Source: Linanthus parryae
Lineage: Eukaryota > Streptophyta > Magnoliopsida > Ericales > Polemoniaceae
Direction: 5' to 3'
Length of the DNA: 64,000 nucleotides
Assembly (NCBI GenBank): GCA_023055425.1
Contig: JALGPY010000004.1
Span: 115,051,504-115,115,503, forward strand
Position 1 is the first letter of the stretch; every line of letters begins with the position of its first letter. Shown piece after piece: positions 1-12,302 of this stretch. The position numbers and the translations under genes are program-made. The notes under the pieces are model-generated. The model was not told the origin of the DNA. It saw nothing but the letters and a program-made list of their open reading frames with translations, and did not search any database.

Positions 1-1
1 C

Positions 2-814
2 TCTGGTGCCAAAATTGATTTACCGTCCCTCCATCAGCTTGGTTTACCGGAGCCGCAGATGGCACAGTGGCACATTTCCAAGGTAATGTTGTCTTCGAGT
101 CCTGACCCTGACCCGAGAAGAATATCCGAGTGTAAGGTTGTGGTTTTCTTTGGTCCGTTTTCAAAATTGGCTTTTTGCAGAACCGGAGACGCGTTCTGGC
201 TAGTTGTTGAGAGTCCCTTTGCATTGTCTTTCTCGGACGGAATATTCTTTAACGACACTTTATATGCTGTGCGCGAGGGTGGAGAAATAGTTGTCGCAAA
301 CTTATGGGCTGATGAGCCAAGTTTGGCTGTAGTCGGTAAGCCACCTCCCCTCTTTCAGATGTCCCAATCAGCAACAATGTACTTGGTAATGTTATATGGT
401 GAGCTGTTATTAATTTCGAGGAGTTTTAGTTTCAATGTCTGCCTCGAAGGTGGCGGTGCTTGTTGCCCTGATGATGGTGTACGACCGTATAAGACTAGTC
501 ACTTCGAAGTAGTCAAGCTAGACAGAGGAGGAAAGGAACCCACCTGGGTTGAGGTGAAGGATTTAAATGGCGGGGCAGTCTTTATAGGGATTAATCAGTC
601 TTTTGCCTTGCAAAGCTCGGAATTAGTAGATGGCTACAAGGGGGATCGAATTTATTTTACAGATGATTATACCGAGGGTCATGGGCTTTTTGATGAATCG
701 GGACATGATTTGGGGGTGTTCTATTTGAAGGACTCCGTCTTTGAACGGCTATGTTTTACAAGCTTGGAGTCAATGGAACCACCAGCAGTTTGGATTGCTC
801 CAATGCCATGGTAG
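2..814 (+). CDS. F-box/DUF295 protein, C-terminal part (5' end outside window)
   Basis: The frame is open from the first bases of the window to a TAG at 812-814, so the N-terminal F-box lies upstream of the window. About 270 residues are visible. They match the DUF295 (KIB1-4 beta-propeller) domain of plant F-box proteins of the SKIP23-like type. Family blocks seen in order are LAFCRTGDAFW, SDGIFFNDTLYAV, YLVMLYGELLLISR, WVEVKDLNGGAVFIG, NQSFAL, GDRIYFTDD, and a C-terminal VWIAPMPW. By family knowledge such proteins are substrate receptors of SCF ubiquitin ligases; the substrate here is unknown. It lacks the long acidic insert that other copies in the window carry before the last third. It has no internal stop or frameshift, and it is the only copy in the window that looks intact. 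An internal ATG at 59 is not the real start. Confidence 0.85.
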   Translation, partial: SGAKIDLPSLHQLGLPEPQMAQWHISKVMLSSSPDPDPRRISECKVVVFFGPFSKLAFCRTGDAFWLVVESPFALSFSDGIFFNDTLYAVREGGEIVVANLWADEPSLAVVGKPPPLFQMSQSATMYLVMLYGELLLISRSFSFNVCLEGGGACCPDDGVRPYKTSHFEVVKLDRGGKEPTWVEVKDLNGGAVFIGINQSFALQSSELVDGYKGDRIYFTDDYTEGHGLFDESGHDLGVFYLKDSVFERLCFTSLESMEPPAVWIAPMPW

Positions 815-839
815 GACTCTATCTCTATGACCCAGTGCC

Positions 840-1240
840 CGTGTTTGGACTGTCTTTATGATCATATGGTTTTGTTTGTTAAGTTTGACTGTTTTGATTT
901 GAACTTCGAGTTTTTAATGTTTACTTTAGCTTTCGTTGAGTCTCCATTTACTTTCTGTCTACCTGTGCATGCTGACTTTTCCTTGAATTAGTTGAGTATT
1001 TGACTTGTTGCTGCTTGCTACCCTTCCACGGAACATGATATAGCATTCAAAATGAATGGGAGGGATCATTGATCCAAGGAATGAAGTGAAAAGAATCAGT
1101 CATTCGGTTGGAATGTGCTGTTTCAGTTGAAATCTTGAATACATTTTATGCTCTCTGGTATATAGTGCTTGTGTACCTTTGTAAGAAAACTTCATCAGCC
1201 AGGTCATAGGATGTTAGTGGCTGGTCAACAAGCTTGCAAG
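840..1240 (+). repeat. Duplicated DUF295 3' flank (pairs with 5390-5800)
   Basis: Both stretches share diverged but collinear text, for example GACTTGTTGCT, the block around GGGAGGGATCATTGAT, and TCATTCGGT. Each lies just downstream of a DUF295 copy. This supports a segmental duplication that included the flank and not only the coding sequence. Confidence 0.65.
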
Positions 1241-3539
1241 TTCGTTCCTTGTGGTGAAACATTTGAGAGTGGAATATAAATGGAAGCTACCAGTGTTGTG
1301 AAAATTTCAAGTTATCTGCTAGGGGATGTGACATGGGTGAAAGGATGTGCTTCCTTTTTACATTTACAAACCGAAACTCCTGTCTCATGTTCTTCTTTCT
1401 CAAGAGGCTTCTGCTTTACTGAATGGGCTTTTTTTTGTAAGACTTCACTGTTATCTTTTGATTCATATGGGTGTTCTTGCAAGCTGCAACTGTTTTGGTC
1501 TTGAAAAGATTTCACATTGCAACTGGTGTTAGGCTTCTTTGGTTAATCTTTTGCTTACAAGTTACACTTGATGGGATCAGTCTTTTGATTCTTTCCGTAA
1601 GCTTAGCACCCCGCTACAAGATCATTTTTGTCATGTAATGCTCACATCGTACTCCAAAGTCGCAATGATTGAGAAATGGTAACGAAAAGAACACTCAGTA
1701 ACACAATTACCAGTCTACCATGTTTTTCAATGTTTTTACGTCATAACCCTACCGTTTGTTCATAAGGTATTAGGATTATCCATATTGAACGGCGTGATGG
1801 ATTTAAATTGTTTCATCGTGTCTAATTGAGAGAGATGGCGGAACACTCGCACTTGGTGACTTTCCATTCTAAAATGTCAAAAACACAGCTTAAGTATTTA
1901 TTATCAGTTTATCACATGGTATTCTTCTTTATTCAAAATTTTGTTTGTGTATCAATTTGAAAGTTTTCCTTGTCCTTGGAGTCTAGGACCTATTTTAGAT
2001 TCTTAATTCTCCCACCATCTTTCCTTGATTTTTGTCGTTGCTTTTTTCCCTCAAATCGTAGCTTTGTAATAATGTTAGGATCTTCAAAGCATTGTAAAAT
2101 GACGTACGTGAACAACTTTTGGAGTCTCTGATGACCATCCCAATGTCTCCTCTCTACTCAAGTCAAGTTTGGTGGTTTGTTTTGTGGATAAATTTCCTAC
2201 AGTTCTGTCTTTTTGAAGTCATCCGCTCACTCCTTTTAAGTTGTTAACTGCGGTCATAGTGTCTATACCAAACCCACCGTGGTCTACAATTCCTTGTTTA
2301 CCACATTCGACTTGGATCAAATCACTTCTCAAATATAAGGTGCATCCAAGGATCTGTGGTAAAATGACCTAACCACCTCAAACATTTTTCTCTCAATCTG
2401 TCTTCTATTGATGCAAATTCTTGGTTCTTCCTACATGTTAATGCATCCTCCTTGCTATACAATATGAAAATTCCTCCTTGCTACTAGATGAAATGAGACT
2501 ACTGTAGGACATTGACATGGACAAATACAATGAACATTCCTTGGACATTAAAAACATGGTTTGCGTGACACATTTGTCATTTGTCATGCCATTTAACAAA
2601 CATTTTTCATATTTACCAACAATTCCTTAAGAAGCTCACTTAAGCCTGAACTCATGTTTAGAAATATACTACGATAAAACTCATCGCAAATGCGAAATTT
2701 ACGGTACATGTTTGACCTATTTAGACATGAAATAACTAGCCCCGAGCAAGAACTAGAACTAACCATTTTTTACTTAAACAAAAAAAATTACCGAAACAGA
2801 CACTATATGCTTAACGCATGTCAATAATGTTCTTTTATTGGATGGAGCTTATAGATAGTTAGAATGCGCGACTAGCTAAATATGTCACATAACTCTTAAC
2901 ATTCGAATCTTAGATTGTTATCTGCATTAATTTTCTTCTTATTACAGCCCCCTCCTAATATAATTACTAAAAAGTCTAATGCTAGAGGAAATTCCCATTA
3001 CGAATAAAAGCTGGCACCCGTTGCGGATAAAAACTATCAAGACAGTATATGTAGTACTAGTTATGAGCACTTGCATTGCACGTGGTATTTTATCTAGTAT
3101 AAGATAAATTATATTGATGTTCTCTATAACAATACTATCAAATAAGACTAAAGACAAGAACAACTTAAACATTCTTTTCGAAATCGGGAATAAAAAGTGA
3201 AGACATGAATTACTATATTATTTCAAATTTGAACAATGCTTTGTTTTTTCTTCACATTAATACTCTAATCGGAAATTAAGTTAGAAATGAAATTCAATTA
3301 AAGCATAATTGACACAAGAATGTTCTTCCTAGGATGAAAATGCCTCTGGGGACAGTTGTGTCGTTCTCCACTTAAGTTGGACAGTGCAGACCGCTGAACG
3401 CCTCCATTGTGTGTTGTAGTCTCAAATAGGAAAGTATATGTGAAGAATTCTCTGAAAAAGGTAACATGTATTGGAACGAAAGGAGGGCGAGAGAGAGTTG
3501 GAAAAAGGCAACGTGTATCGGGTAGTCAAGACTCCTTTT

Positions 3540-3725
3540 TATAATGGCTAAGATACCCATTCGAAAAAGCACAAACTAAATAGTCACAACTATTAGGATT
3601 TTACATGTAGTTACGTTTACATTTTAAATTTCATTGTAATTCGAATAGTCATAACTGTTTGGGTATGGTAAAGAGACCCCTTTGAAAAGACAAACTGAAT
3701 AGGCACAACTATTCAAGTTTTAAAC
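3540..3725. repeat. Imperfect local duplication
   Basis: The stretch at about 3541-3600 recurs at about 3661-3720. Shared features include a GGTA/GCTAAGA-like start, GAAAAGCACAAACT versus GAAAAGACAAACT, and CACAACTATT. It is an old tandem duplication of about 120 bp spacing. No function is suggested. Confidence 0.45.
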
Positions 3726-3754
3726 TAAATTAAAGTTAACTCTTACATGCAAAT

Positions 3755-3829
3755 GGGTGCTAGCTCAAGTGGTAGAGCGTTTAAAAGCCGCTGCATGAGG
3801 TCCCGGGTTCAAACCCGGTAGACGACAAA
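3755..3829 (+). repeat. tRNA-derived SINE head or degenerate tRNA
   Basis: The sequence has the two internal RNA polymerase III control boxes of a tRNA. A box A-like TAGCTCAAGTGGTAGAGCG forms a D-arm, and CCGGGTTCAAACCCGG forms a perfect T-arm containing box B. The acceptor stem does not close: the 5' GGGTGCT has no matching 3' strand. The anticodon arm is also degenerate. That pattern fits the tRNA-related 5' part of a plant SINE, or a dead tRNA, better than a working tRNA. Imperfect GTTAACT-like matches lie on both sides, but a clean target duplication is not visible. Confidence 0.55.
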
Positions 3830-4212
3830 CAGGTCTTTCTAAAAATGGGTTAACTTTTTTACGTTACAATTCAAATTTGGCACAACTATTCTGACATCAA
3901 TCATATATGACGGTAAATCTGTCAATTTGGCAGGGGTAATTAGGGAAACTAAGAAAAAGCCTCGACACATTTAGAGAGTAACATAGGTATCACGAAAAAC
4001 TTAACACTCAAACCAGAAACTGTTCTCTGTTTCTCATTTATTATATTCTTATTAGCTCAAAACAAAGCGCCTTAAACATTTTCCATTCGAGTCAAATTCA
4101 ACTCGCTCCAATCCTAGTAATAATTGTACGTCGTTCCAAAAGAAAGGAAATACTTTGTAACCGGCGTCCTCCGGTTCATGTGCGTCTCCCTCTGAGAAAA
4201 TAAAAAATCTGT

Positions 4213-4716
4213 ATGGCATTTTGGATTGATACTCGCAGAAACATATGGCATCAAATGCCTTTTACTGGCGTCTGTACGGAGTGGAGATCAATAGTCCTTG
4301 AATACCCAATCATCAAGATCCCGATCCACATTCTAAGTGTATTTGTTCTGGTAGCTTACCCATATGGGAAAATAGCCTTTGATTTGCCTGTCCTATCTGT
4401 TTCTATGGAAGTTTATGTCGGGGTTCATGCCATGGTTGCCTTATGGCTGGCAAAGGTGCAAATCATGGATGTTTACTTGCGCAAACTCTCTTACCCGTGT
4501 CCGAATTGAACTCTTACCACGATTACCAACTGTTAAGTAGAGAAGGCATTGTTATCAACAAGTTCTTCACAAACAGTCTCAGATAGCTTGATAGTGGTTT
4601 TCTATGGCTTTTTGTAGATTTGCAGACAAGTACTGGAAGTTTGTAGATGGTATGTGGCGAATGGGATACATTGATGGCATATTCTATAAGGAAGAAACAT
4701 GGATTTTGCAAAACAT
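4213..4716 (+). pseudogene. Broken F-box/DUF295 copy
   Basis: The first part (4213-4509) reads as the end of an F-box and the start of DUF295: MPFTGVCTEWRSIV, then IIKIPIHI, then LVAYPYGKIAFDLPVLSVS. This matches the order in the minus-strand copy at 13536-16005. After a stop at 4507-4509 related text continues in other frames, including KYWKFVDGMWRMGYIDGIFYK near 4630-4695, which is the family block before DUF295 blade three. The frame is broken several times and the C-terminal half is missing. Its 5' flank matches that of the copy near 6395, so both came from one duplicated unit. Confidence 0.7.
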
Positions 4717-6394
4717 AATCATTATAAACTCTATCTGGTCATATTTTTCCTAATTCCTCATTTGCTAATATCTTTTAACAATATTTGCGGAACTTCTGAG
4801 GCATCTTTCTGGCATAGCCACTGGCTGGCCCCCGTTTTCCAGTGGTACATTATCCGTAAATGCTTAAAGAATGGTGGATCTTGTAGATCGAATCATCTAA
4901 CTTCAATTTTCAGACACTTGTATCTGTATCTTTTGTGATGACCCTCTCAGGATTTGGTAAATGTCATTGATTTTGGACTGATCTGGGTTGAGTCTATATA
5001 TAGTTAGTGGTTAATCTGCGAAGCTGTAGTTTGATGGATGACCTGGTTGCTGCATGTTAGAGTTCTTGTATTGTGATCGGTTTTGGTCGATTTTCTTGGT
5101 GATCTCCCATAATTAAATTTCACAACATTTTATTTTATTTTCTTTGAATTCATTGGAGCATCTTTACTTAGCGTGATGTGTTCTTGATCTAGATAACCTG
5201 TCAATAGTATAATTCATCTTTACTTAGCTTGCTAATCTTTTTATTGTTAATGAAGTAAAATTCTCTTTCATCAAATTGCAATCACATTTAACTGCCTTTG
5301 GTCAATTTCTGATTCCGTCTTCATTTACATTTATTCATTCTTTTGTTTCTGATGGAATAATTAAGAATTATGACAATGGTGTATTTACATGATTATATGG
5401 TTTTTTCTTGTTAAATTTGGCTGTTTTAGTTGGAACTTTGAGTGGTTAATGTTAACTGTTTTAGCTATTCCATGAGATTCCATTTATTTTTCATCTACCT
5501 CTATCTGTTGAATATTTGTGCATGCTGTTATTCATAGAATTAGTAGAGCATATGACTTGTTGCTATTTGCTGCCCCTGCATGGAAAATGATATAACATTC
5601 GAAATAGGTGGGAGGGATCATTGATACGAGGAATGGGGTGACCTATCATTCGGTCGCGATATGCTATATCAGTGGATCTGAGCTTAACTTAGTTTAAATT
5701 GTTTCATAGTGGTATGGTAGTCTTGGATATTAATTTTATTTCTTTTCGGTATATTATGCTTGTATTCCTTTGAAGCTTGTTGACTAAGTTTGTCAAGGTC
5801 AACAACCTTCGGAGGTTCATTCCCTGCCATGTAACTTATAGTACCAGCTTTATATTCTTAGGTCTCCCACAGACTTTCCAAGATTTTATTTTGTTTCTGT
5901 CCCTCAAATCTTGGCAGTGTTTTTATCTGAGGGTCCTCTCGAGAGAGTATTTAGAATGATTGACATGAAAAACATCTCTGGGGTCTCTGAGGACTATACC
6001 AGTTGTTCCTCCCTGCTCAAGCCAAGTTGGAAACACATCCGTCGTTTTGTCATACTCATATTTTTCAACAAAACCTTAAGAGCTAACTTAAGTCTCACAA
6101 TCGTATATGGAATAAAAGTAAAAAAATCTAAACCCAAAAGGAGAACTTCGTTATTCTCTGCACGTGAGTAATGATTTTGTCACTTTACATTTGACTCGGA
6201 GATTTTTCTCTGTATTTTATTTACTATGTTCTTATTACATCTCCCTCCTAATACAAACATTACAAAATATATGTAGCAAAAAAGCTGGCACCAAACACTT
6301 GACACTCAGCCCAGAGATTGTTCTCTGTTTCCTATTTATCATCTTCTTACTGCAGCGCCCCTCCTTGCATAATTAGCACAAAACATAGCGCCAT
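4717..6394. other. Non-coding, duplicated DUF295 flank
   Basis: No gene is visible. The stretches at 5390-5800 and 5870-6020 are diverged copies of the DNA at 840-1240 and 2000-2160. The stretch just before 6395 resembles the 5' flank at about 4020-4080, with a shared TTCTCTGTTTC and the AAACATAGCGCC type of text. Confidence 0.5.
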
Positions 6395-7010
6395 AAACAA
6401 TTTCCATGTGTGCCTCCCTGTGTGGAAATCAAAGATCAGTGTGGCAGTTTGTGTTGATATGATGATATCATTAGAGGTATATGGCATTTGCTATCTAAAG
6501 ACCTAACCCTGATACAGCATATGCCTTTTACTGGTGTTGTACGCATTGGAGATCATTAGTCTTCGAATACAGAAGCATCAGAATCCCAATCCACACCCTA
6601 GGTCTGATTGTTGCGGGTAGGACCAGTCCAGCAGGAAAAAGGCAGTTCCTAGCCTGTGTTCTATGAGTTCATCTTGAAAGTTCATATCAGTTTTCATACC
6701 AAGGTTTCTTGTTTGGTTGGAAAAGCTTGATTGTGTATTTGGATAACCCTCTCACTGGTGTTGGTGTTCAACTCCCACCACGGTTACCAATTTGGTAACT
6801 AGAGTGACTTGATCAGATTTCTTGATAGTGATTTTCTATGGACTACATGACATGAGTCTCCGTAAATTTGGCGACAAGTCTTGGTAGTAGTATCCGGCCA
6901 ATGATACATTGAAGGCATACTCTTTAAGGAGTGAAATTTGGATGTTCGAAACATAGTCAAGTTTATCTGGTCATATTGTTTCCTAAAGCCACATTTGTTC
7001 TCATTCTTGA
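6395..7010 (+). pseudogene. Heavily decayed F-box/DUF295 copy
   Basis: The text at 6395-7010 is collinear with 17396-18500 and more loosely with 4170-4716. Recognisable pieces include the MPFTGV block near 6519, the GAAGCATCAGAATCCCAATCC stretch, and a LPPRLPIW-like piece near 6775. No frame is open for long. It preserves the uninterrupted version of the site where a MITE sits in the copy at 17396: AACCCTGATACAGCATATGC near 6507. The related flank extends to about 7500. Confidence 0.6.
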
Positions 7011-8149
7011 ACAATATCTGTGAACCTTCTACAGCACTTTTTCTAGCAAATCCTCTGGTTTTGCCTTCCTTTTGCTGTGGTACATTGTCCCTAAACACGT
7101 CTTAGAGTGGTATGTCTTGCAGAATGTAGATCTAACTTCGTTCTTCAGACATTTTTTTTAATGGTCCTCCCAGTGTCAGTATTTGGTGTTTGTCATTGAT
7201 TTAAGACTGATCTGGTCAAGTTTCTTTGTGATTCCCATCATTAAAGATCTCATTACCTCTCTTTTTTTTTCCTCTCTGGCTCAATTTTTACACTCTTTAG
7301 GGCTGTCCAATCACAATAGCTTGGTGTGGGCTTGAACTAGACAACTTGGCAACTTCATCTCCCATATCTGTCTGCCTTTACATTTTAACTGCCTTAGGAT
7401 AATTGCCATTTCTCTCTTCATTTGCATTTATTCAGTCTTTTATTATTGATGTAACATAGGCCATGCATTTTTGTAAAAAAGATGGTTTAACCAAAACGAT
7501 AAGATCATTAGTATAATGTGAAATTTACCTTCATTTGGATTGAGAAAAGAACTTTTTCTCCCATGTCATTTGATCAAGTGATAAAATGAGTGTTTTAATT
7601 ATTCTGATGCTTTTTTGGGGTTTCCCTTCATTATTGTGTAGGCAAATTATGCTGCATTTCAGACGGGAAGGGGAGGATGCTACCGGACCATGCAAAAGAT
7701 CAATTTAGGCATTCAGCAGTCAAACAAACATCAAAATACATCGGTAAGCCTATGTCATGGTGAAACTGCTTGCACATAAAAAACTGAACTTTTATCCATT
7801 TTTGTGGGCTCATCAGCTAATGCATTTGATTTACACTCATGTTGGTGGTTTCTCAAATAGAAGTATATGCATTTTAAACACCCAAATTATCATTCAAATT
7901 GCACGGAAACTGAACTTTTATCCATTTTCAGGGAAGGAAGTAATTGTCTAAAAAAATAATAATATAGAAACTAGTGGCAGTGAGATCTTGAAAGGAAAAA
8001 TTATGACAACACTCCCAAAAAAATAACATAAATTACGACAACATTTGGAAAAATATAACTACATCAAGTACTATAAAGCGCCTTTGTATGTAAGCAGACT
8101 ATGAGGTACAGTAAATAATTTACCCGGTGCTTAAGAATGTGGATTTAAG
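7011..8149. other. Non-coding, partly duplicated
   Basis: No gene is seen. The stretch to about 7500 is shared with 18500-18960. The stretch from about 7930 onward is shared with 32940-33290 and leads into the next DUF295 fragment. Confidence 0.5.
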
Positions 8150-8345
8150 TTTGTAATTTCAGAATCTGGAGTTGGGGAAGGAATTGATGGTTTCCAGCAT
8201 AGTCATCTGTATAGTATATCTCATGGCCATCATAGCCCTTTAGATTCAAACTTCATAAACTGAAAGACCGATTCGTACCAAGAAAATATGGCACCACCAT
8301 TTAAAACTAAAACTCGAATCCACTTTGGGCCGATCGAAAAATGTA
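8150..8345 (-). pseudogene. DUF295 C-terminal fragment
   Basis: Read on the minus strand, this gives the NGGAIFLGTNRSF block, a stop, then LNLKGYDGHEIYYTDDYAGNHQFLPQL. That is the GDRIYFTDD region of DUF295. It is a near-duplicate of the minus-strand fragment at 33150-33291, and the downstream DNA (about 7930-8150 and 32940-33150) is duplicated with it. Both N-terminal and C-terminal parts are missing. Confidence 0.7.
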
Positions 8346-8478
8346 AGGATTTTACTAGAAATTACTACAAAGAACTGACAAGGACAAAAAAGTGAACTTA
8401 GTAAACTAGAGAAGGGGGATTGAATTTGATTAATATCAGACAGATAATAAACTCGTTACCGAGACTAAGTGTTACCAC

Positions 8479-8785
8479 TGAACGAACCGCAAACGAAAGA
8501 GAGAGAAAATGTATTTCACATAATAAGCAGCAACAAGGCAAAAGAAGCTTATATAGCTTCCATACAAACGGTCGGATGGAGAACCGTACGATCTAACGGC
8601 TGGAAATATTTAGGGTTACACAAAAAACAGAAATACCCTTATAGTCATTGGGTAATTACATAAGACAAAGCTGGACTTATATAGACCCATGAAGAACTTC
8701 TGAATGGGCTTCTTTGACAGGCCCAAAGCTAGAATAGGGCTTGAATCTTCAGGCCCATAACTTGAGAGGAATAATCCATCTATTA
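8479..8785 (-). repeat. copia 3' LTR
   Basis: This 307-bp LTR begins TGAACGAACC and ends CATCTATTA on the plus strand. On the element strand it therefore starts TAATAG and ends CA, not the usual TG...CA. Compared with the 5' LTR it lacks a 20-bp piece beginning TAGGGTTCTGG. ACCAC lies directly before it. Confidence 0.92.
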
Positions 8786-8801
8786 CGGCCCCTTAAACTG
8801 A
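8786..8801 (-). other. copia polypurine tract
   Basis: On the element strand the stretch AGTTTAAGGGGCCG directly precedes the 3' LTR. Its position and purine run fit the plus-strand primer site. Confidence 0.65.
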
Positions 8802-10383
8802 TGGGGAGAAGTCGCCAGCATTTTATCACGAAATGTCTGAAATGGAGCAGCTGCAAGAGACTTTGTGAATACATCGGCAAAGTTATCTGCGCCAGGAATA
8901 AAAGAGATAGTAAGGTGTTTTAAAGAGCTTGCTCACGCACATAGTGATAGTCAATCTCGATGTGCTTAGTGCGCGCATGAAAAATAGGATTTTGTGTAAG
9001 TGCAATGGCAGAAATATTGTCTGTGTGAAGTAAAGGAGGTGAAGGTAAGAAAAAATGTAAGTCATGTAGTAATTGACGAAACCAGGAGAGGTCTGCCGCA
9101 GCCGTGGCCAAAGCCCGGTATTCAGCTTCCGTAGAGGAACGTGAAACAGTGGGCTGTTTCTTTGCGGACCAGTGAACTGGGTTTGGGCCCAGAAACACTA
9201 TAAGCCCAGTAGTGCTGCGGCGGTCCGTTGGGTCACCGGCCCAATCAGAGTCCGTATAAATTTGCAAAGGGAGATGCCCTTTGCTGTAAAAAAGTCCAGA
9301 AGTTTTTGTGCCTTGAAGGTATCGTAAAACTCGTTTGGCTCCACTGAGATGGACATCAGTGGGAGCATGCATGAATTGACATAAGTGATTCACGGCAAAA
9401 GCTATATCGGGCCGTGTAAACGTTAAATATTGAAGAGCCCCGAGAAGCTGACGATAAATGGAAGCGTCAGATAAAAGATTGCCTTGATTTAAATGGTATT
9501 TGATTCCTCCGACAAGAGGAGTAGGACTGGGCTTACAATTAGACATGTTAAATTTACACAACAGATCAGTGGTGTATTTTTCTTGGGTAACAGAAAACCC
9601 AGTAGATGTGCGAGTAACTTGAAGGCCCAAAAAATAAGTTAATGGGCCCAAGTTAGTCATTTGAAATTCAGTGTTAAGTTGTTGCAAAAGAGTTGTAATA
9701 TAAAGGGAATCATTACCAGTAACAATAATATCATCTACGTAAAGAAGTAATAAAGTTAATTTGTGATTTTGATAACGAATAAAAAGAGAACTGTCATCGA
9801 AAGATGTAGTAAAACCAAGAGAGTGTAGAAATGATGTAAATCTCTCAAACCAAGCACGGGGTGCTTGTTTGAGTCCATATATGGACTTATGCAAAAGACA
9901 AACATGATTTGGAAATATAGGGTTTGTAAACCCAGGGGGTTGTTTCATATATACAGTCTCGCGTAAAAAACCATGTAAAAATGCATTTTTCACGTCTAGT
10001 TGCTGGAGAGGCCAAGAAAAAGATGCTGCAAGGGCTAATATTGTGCGGACAGTGGCATGCTTAACCACAGGACTAAAAGTTTCATCATAATCTAGTCCTG
10101 GGGTTTGGTGAAAGCCCTTAGCAACTAAACGGGCTTTAAAGCGAGAAATAGACCCATCAGGGTTGTATTTTGTGCGAAAAACCCATTTATTTCCAATAAT
10201 GTTTGCATTTGGAGGTGCTGCAACTAAAGTCCAAGTACGTTGCTGTAGGAGACTGTCAAACTCAGTGGTCATAGCTTGACACCACTGAGGGTGCTTGACA
10301 GCTTTCTGCGTAAGTGTGTGGATCTGAGTGAGTGTCATGAGTGAGAGGTGCAGAAAAACCAACAATAGAAGAAGGAGAAACAT
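8786..10383 (-). pseudogene. copia reverse transcriptase and RNase H
   Basis: An open frame of 487 residues (10383 to 8920) covers the RT and most of RNase H. RT blocks include NKWVFRTKYNPDG, RLVAKGFHQ, LDVKNAFLHG, YGLKQAPRAW and the catalytic YVDD near 9730-9741. RNase H shows YTDSDWAGD, SRSSTEAEYRAL and HTDNISA. A frameshift next to a T run at about 8921-8925 ends the frame early; the expected tail continues in another frame to the LTR edge. The natural stop would be the first triplet of the LTR (TAA). At the 5' side the frame does not join that of the preceding segment near 10320, a second frameshift. Confidence 0.88.
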
Positions 10384-12302
10384 AATAAACCAGTTTCTTT
10401 TTGCTAATGCCAGATTTACTGCGAGTTTGCATAGGATGTGTAGAAGCAGTGGTGGGAGGTGGGTGGGGAATCATCACTGGGTTTGAAATCTCTGCCTGGC
10501 TAGAACTAGGAGAGAGAGATGGTGAACTCAAACCAGGATCACACTCACCTGATGAAGTATCTGTTACAGTATCAGGTGCAGCATCTGTGTGAATAGGTGG
10601 AGTGTGATAACCTGGAGATGAGACACCATTGTTTCTCAACCCAGCAGACTGCTGAGATTCAGAGCCGTCAGATTGGTGTAGTTCTTGCCTTGGCAAGCAA
10701 GAACCTAAGGGGGAACCAGTGGGGTGCTGGTTTGGGAATAAACTTGTACCTGAAACAGAAACACTAGAATGTGAGGAAGGAGTAGAAGCAAAAGGAAAAT
10801 TAAACTCATCAAAGATAACATCACGACTAATAATGAATTTGTTACAATAAGCATCATAGCAAAGATATCATTTGTAACCAGAAGCATATCCCAAGAAGGT
10901 GCACTGTTTAGTTTTTGGATCAAGTTTTGAAGAGTTGTAATGAGTTAATCTAGGATAGCAACTGCAACCAAAAACTTTTAAGTATTTATAATCTGGTTTT
11001 GATTTAAACAAAATTTCATAAGGAGAGAGATTGGATGTGTTTTTACTAGGTAAACGATTAATCAAGTAAGTAGCTGTAGCAATGGCATGATACCAAAATC
11101 TTTTTGGCAAAGAAGCATTATGTAACAAGGTTACTGCAGTCTCCACAATATGTCTATGTTTACGTTCAGAAATTCCATTTTGTTGTGGAGTATAGGGACA
11201 AGATTTTTGATGCACAATACCATTTTCACTAAGAAGTTTCTGAAATATAAAGGCAGTGTATTCTCCTCCACCATCAGAACGCAATATTTTAATTGAATAA
11301 CCTAGCAATTTTTCAACAAATAGTTTAAAGGTAGCAAAAACAGATGTAACTTCTGATTTTAACTTTAAAGGTAATAACCATGTAAATCTGGAATGATCAT
11401 CAAAAAATAGCACATAAAATTTGTAACCATCAAAGGACAAAGTAGAAACAGTTCCCCATACATCACTGTGAAGTAAGTGCAAGGGTGTCGTAGCACGAGA
11501 ATCAGAAAGAGTATAAGACAGTCTTGACATTTTTCCAGCAAGGCAAGAAGCACATATAGTTCCAATACTGTTATCAGATAATTTAGAAGCAGACACACAA
11601 TTAACACATTTTGACAAAATGGAAGAAGAGGGGTGTCCAAGTCTTGAGTGCCATAATTCAGATTTGACTCGTTGACCCAGAAAAGCTTGAGGATTGGACG
11701 AAGCAGACTCAGATGCGAAGGGGTATAGTCCATTTTTACTGGGACCCTGAAAAAAGATTTGACCCGTAGACTTGGCCTGAACATAAAAGTTGTCTTTATC
11801 AAAAACAAAACGAGTGTTGTGGTCAGAACAGAATTTGTGTACAGAAAGTAAGTTGACAGCTAATTTAGGAACATGTAATGTATCAGTTAAAGAATATTTG
11901 CAGTTAGAAGTAGAGATAAAGGCATTACCAGAGTGTTTTATAGGAAGAGAAGAGCTGTTACCAACAGTGACAGAGTCATTTCCAACATAGGGCTCGGCAA
12001 GAGATAATGTTGAAGTCAGCAGTCATATGAGACGAGGCACCGGTATCAGTTAACCAGAGTTCAGAAGGAGGAGCTTGCTGTTGTGAGGTCGAGGCAGCCA
12101 TGGCAGAGAGCTGTTCGGGTGGCAACTTGCCTTGATAAGAAAAGTCCATTCGATGATAGCAGTCAAGTGCGGAGTGGTAGTCATACCCGCAAATTTGATA
12201 GTTGACTGGTGCAGAACCCGGACCGCGACCCGAACCGCCTCTTCCTCGGTTGTAGGATCGACCCGAACCGCGACCCGAACCATACCCGGATCCGCCTCCA
12301 TA
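10262..12302 (-). pseudogene. copia zinc knuckle, protease and integrase
   Basis: Below the gag stop the same frame carries a changed zinc knuckle (CGYDYHSALDC, first cysteine replaced by tyrosine) and a protease active site, LTDTGASSHMT, near 12040. A one-base frameshift near 12006-12012 follows. The integrase frame then carries the HSDVWG, FFDDHSRFTW, SDGGGEY and NGISERKHRHIVE blocks of the catalytic core. An in-frame TGA at 10868-10870 breaks it. A Ser/Pro/Thr-rich linker continues to 10262. Confidence 0.85.

Larger units (their letters stand above)
815..3754. other. Non-coding 3' flank, no gene seen
   Basis: This AT-rich DNA has no convincing coding region; the short frames in it do not match any family I know. 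Its first part and the stretch around 2000-2160 resemble the DNA at 5390-5800 and 5870-6020. It is therefore the downstream flank of a DUF295 gene that was duplicated together with the gene. Confidence 0.6.

Noticed and set aside
2942..3172. Minus-strand 76-codon hydrophobic frame
   Set aside because: It lies in AT-rich spacer, has no family match, no flanking signals, and a length expected by chance.
3755..3829. Functional tRNA gene
   Set aside because: The acceptor stem cannot pair and the anticodon arm is not credible.
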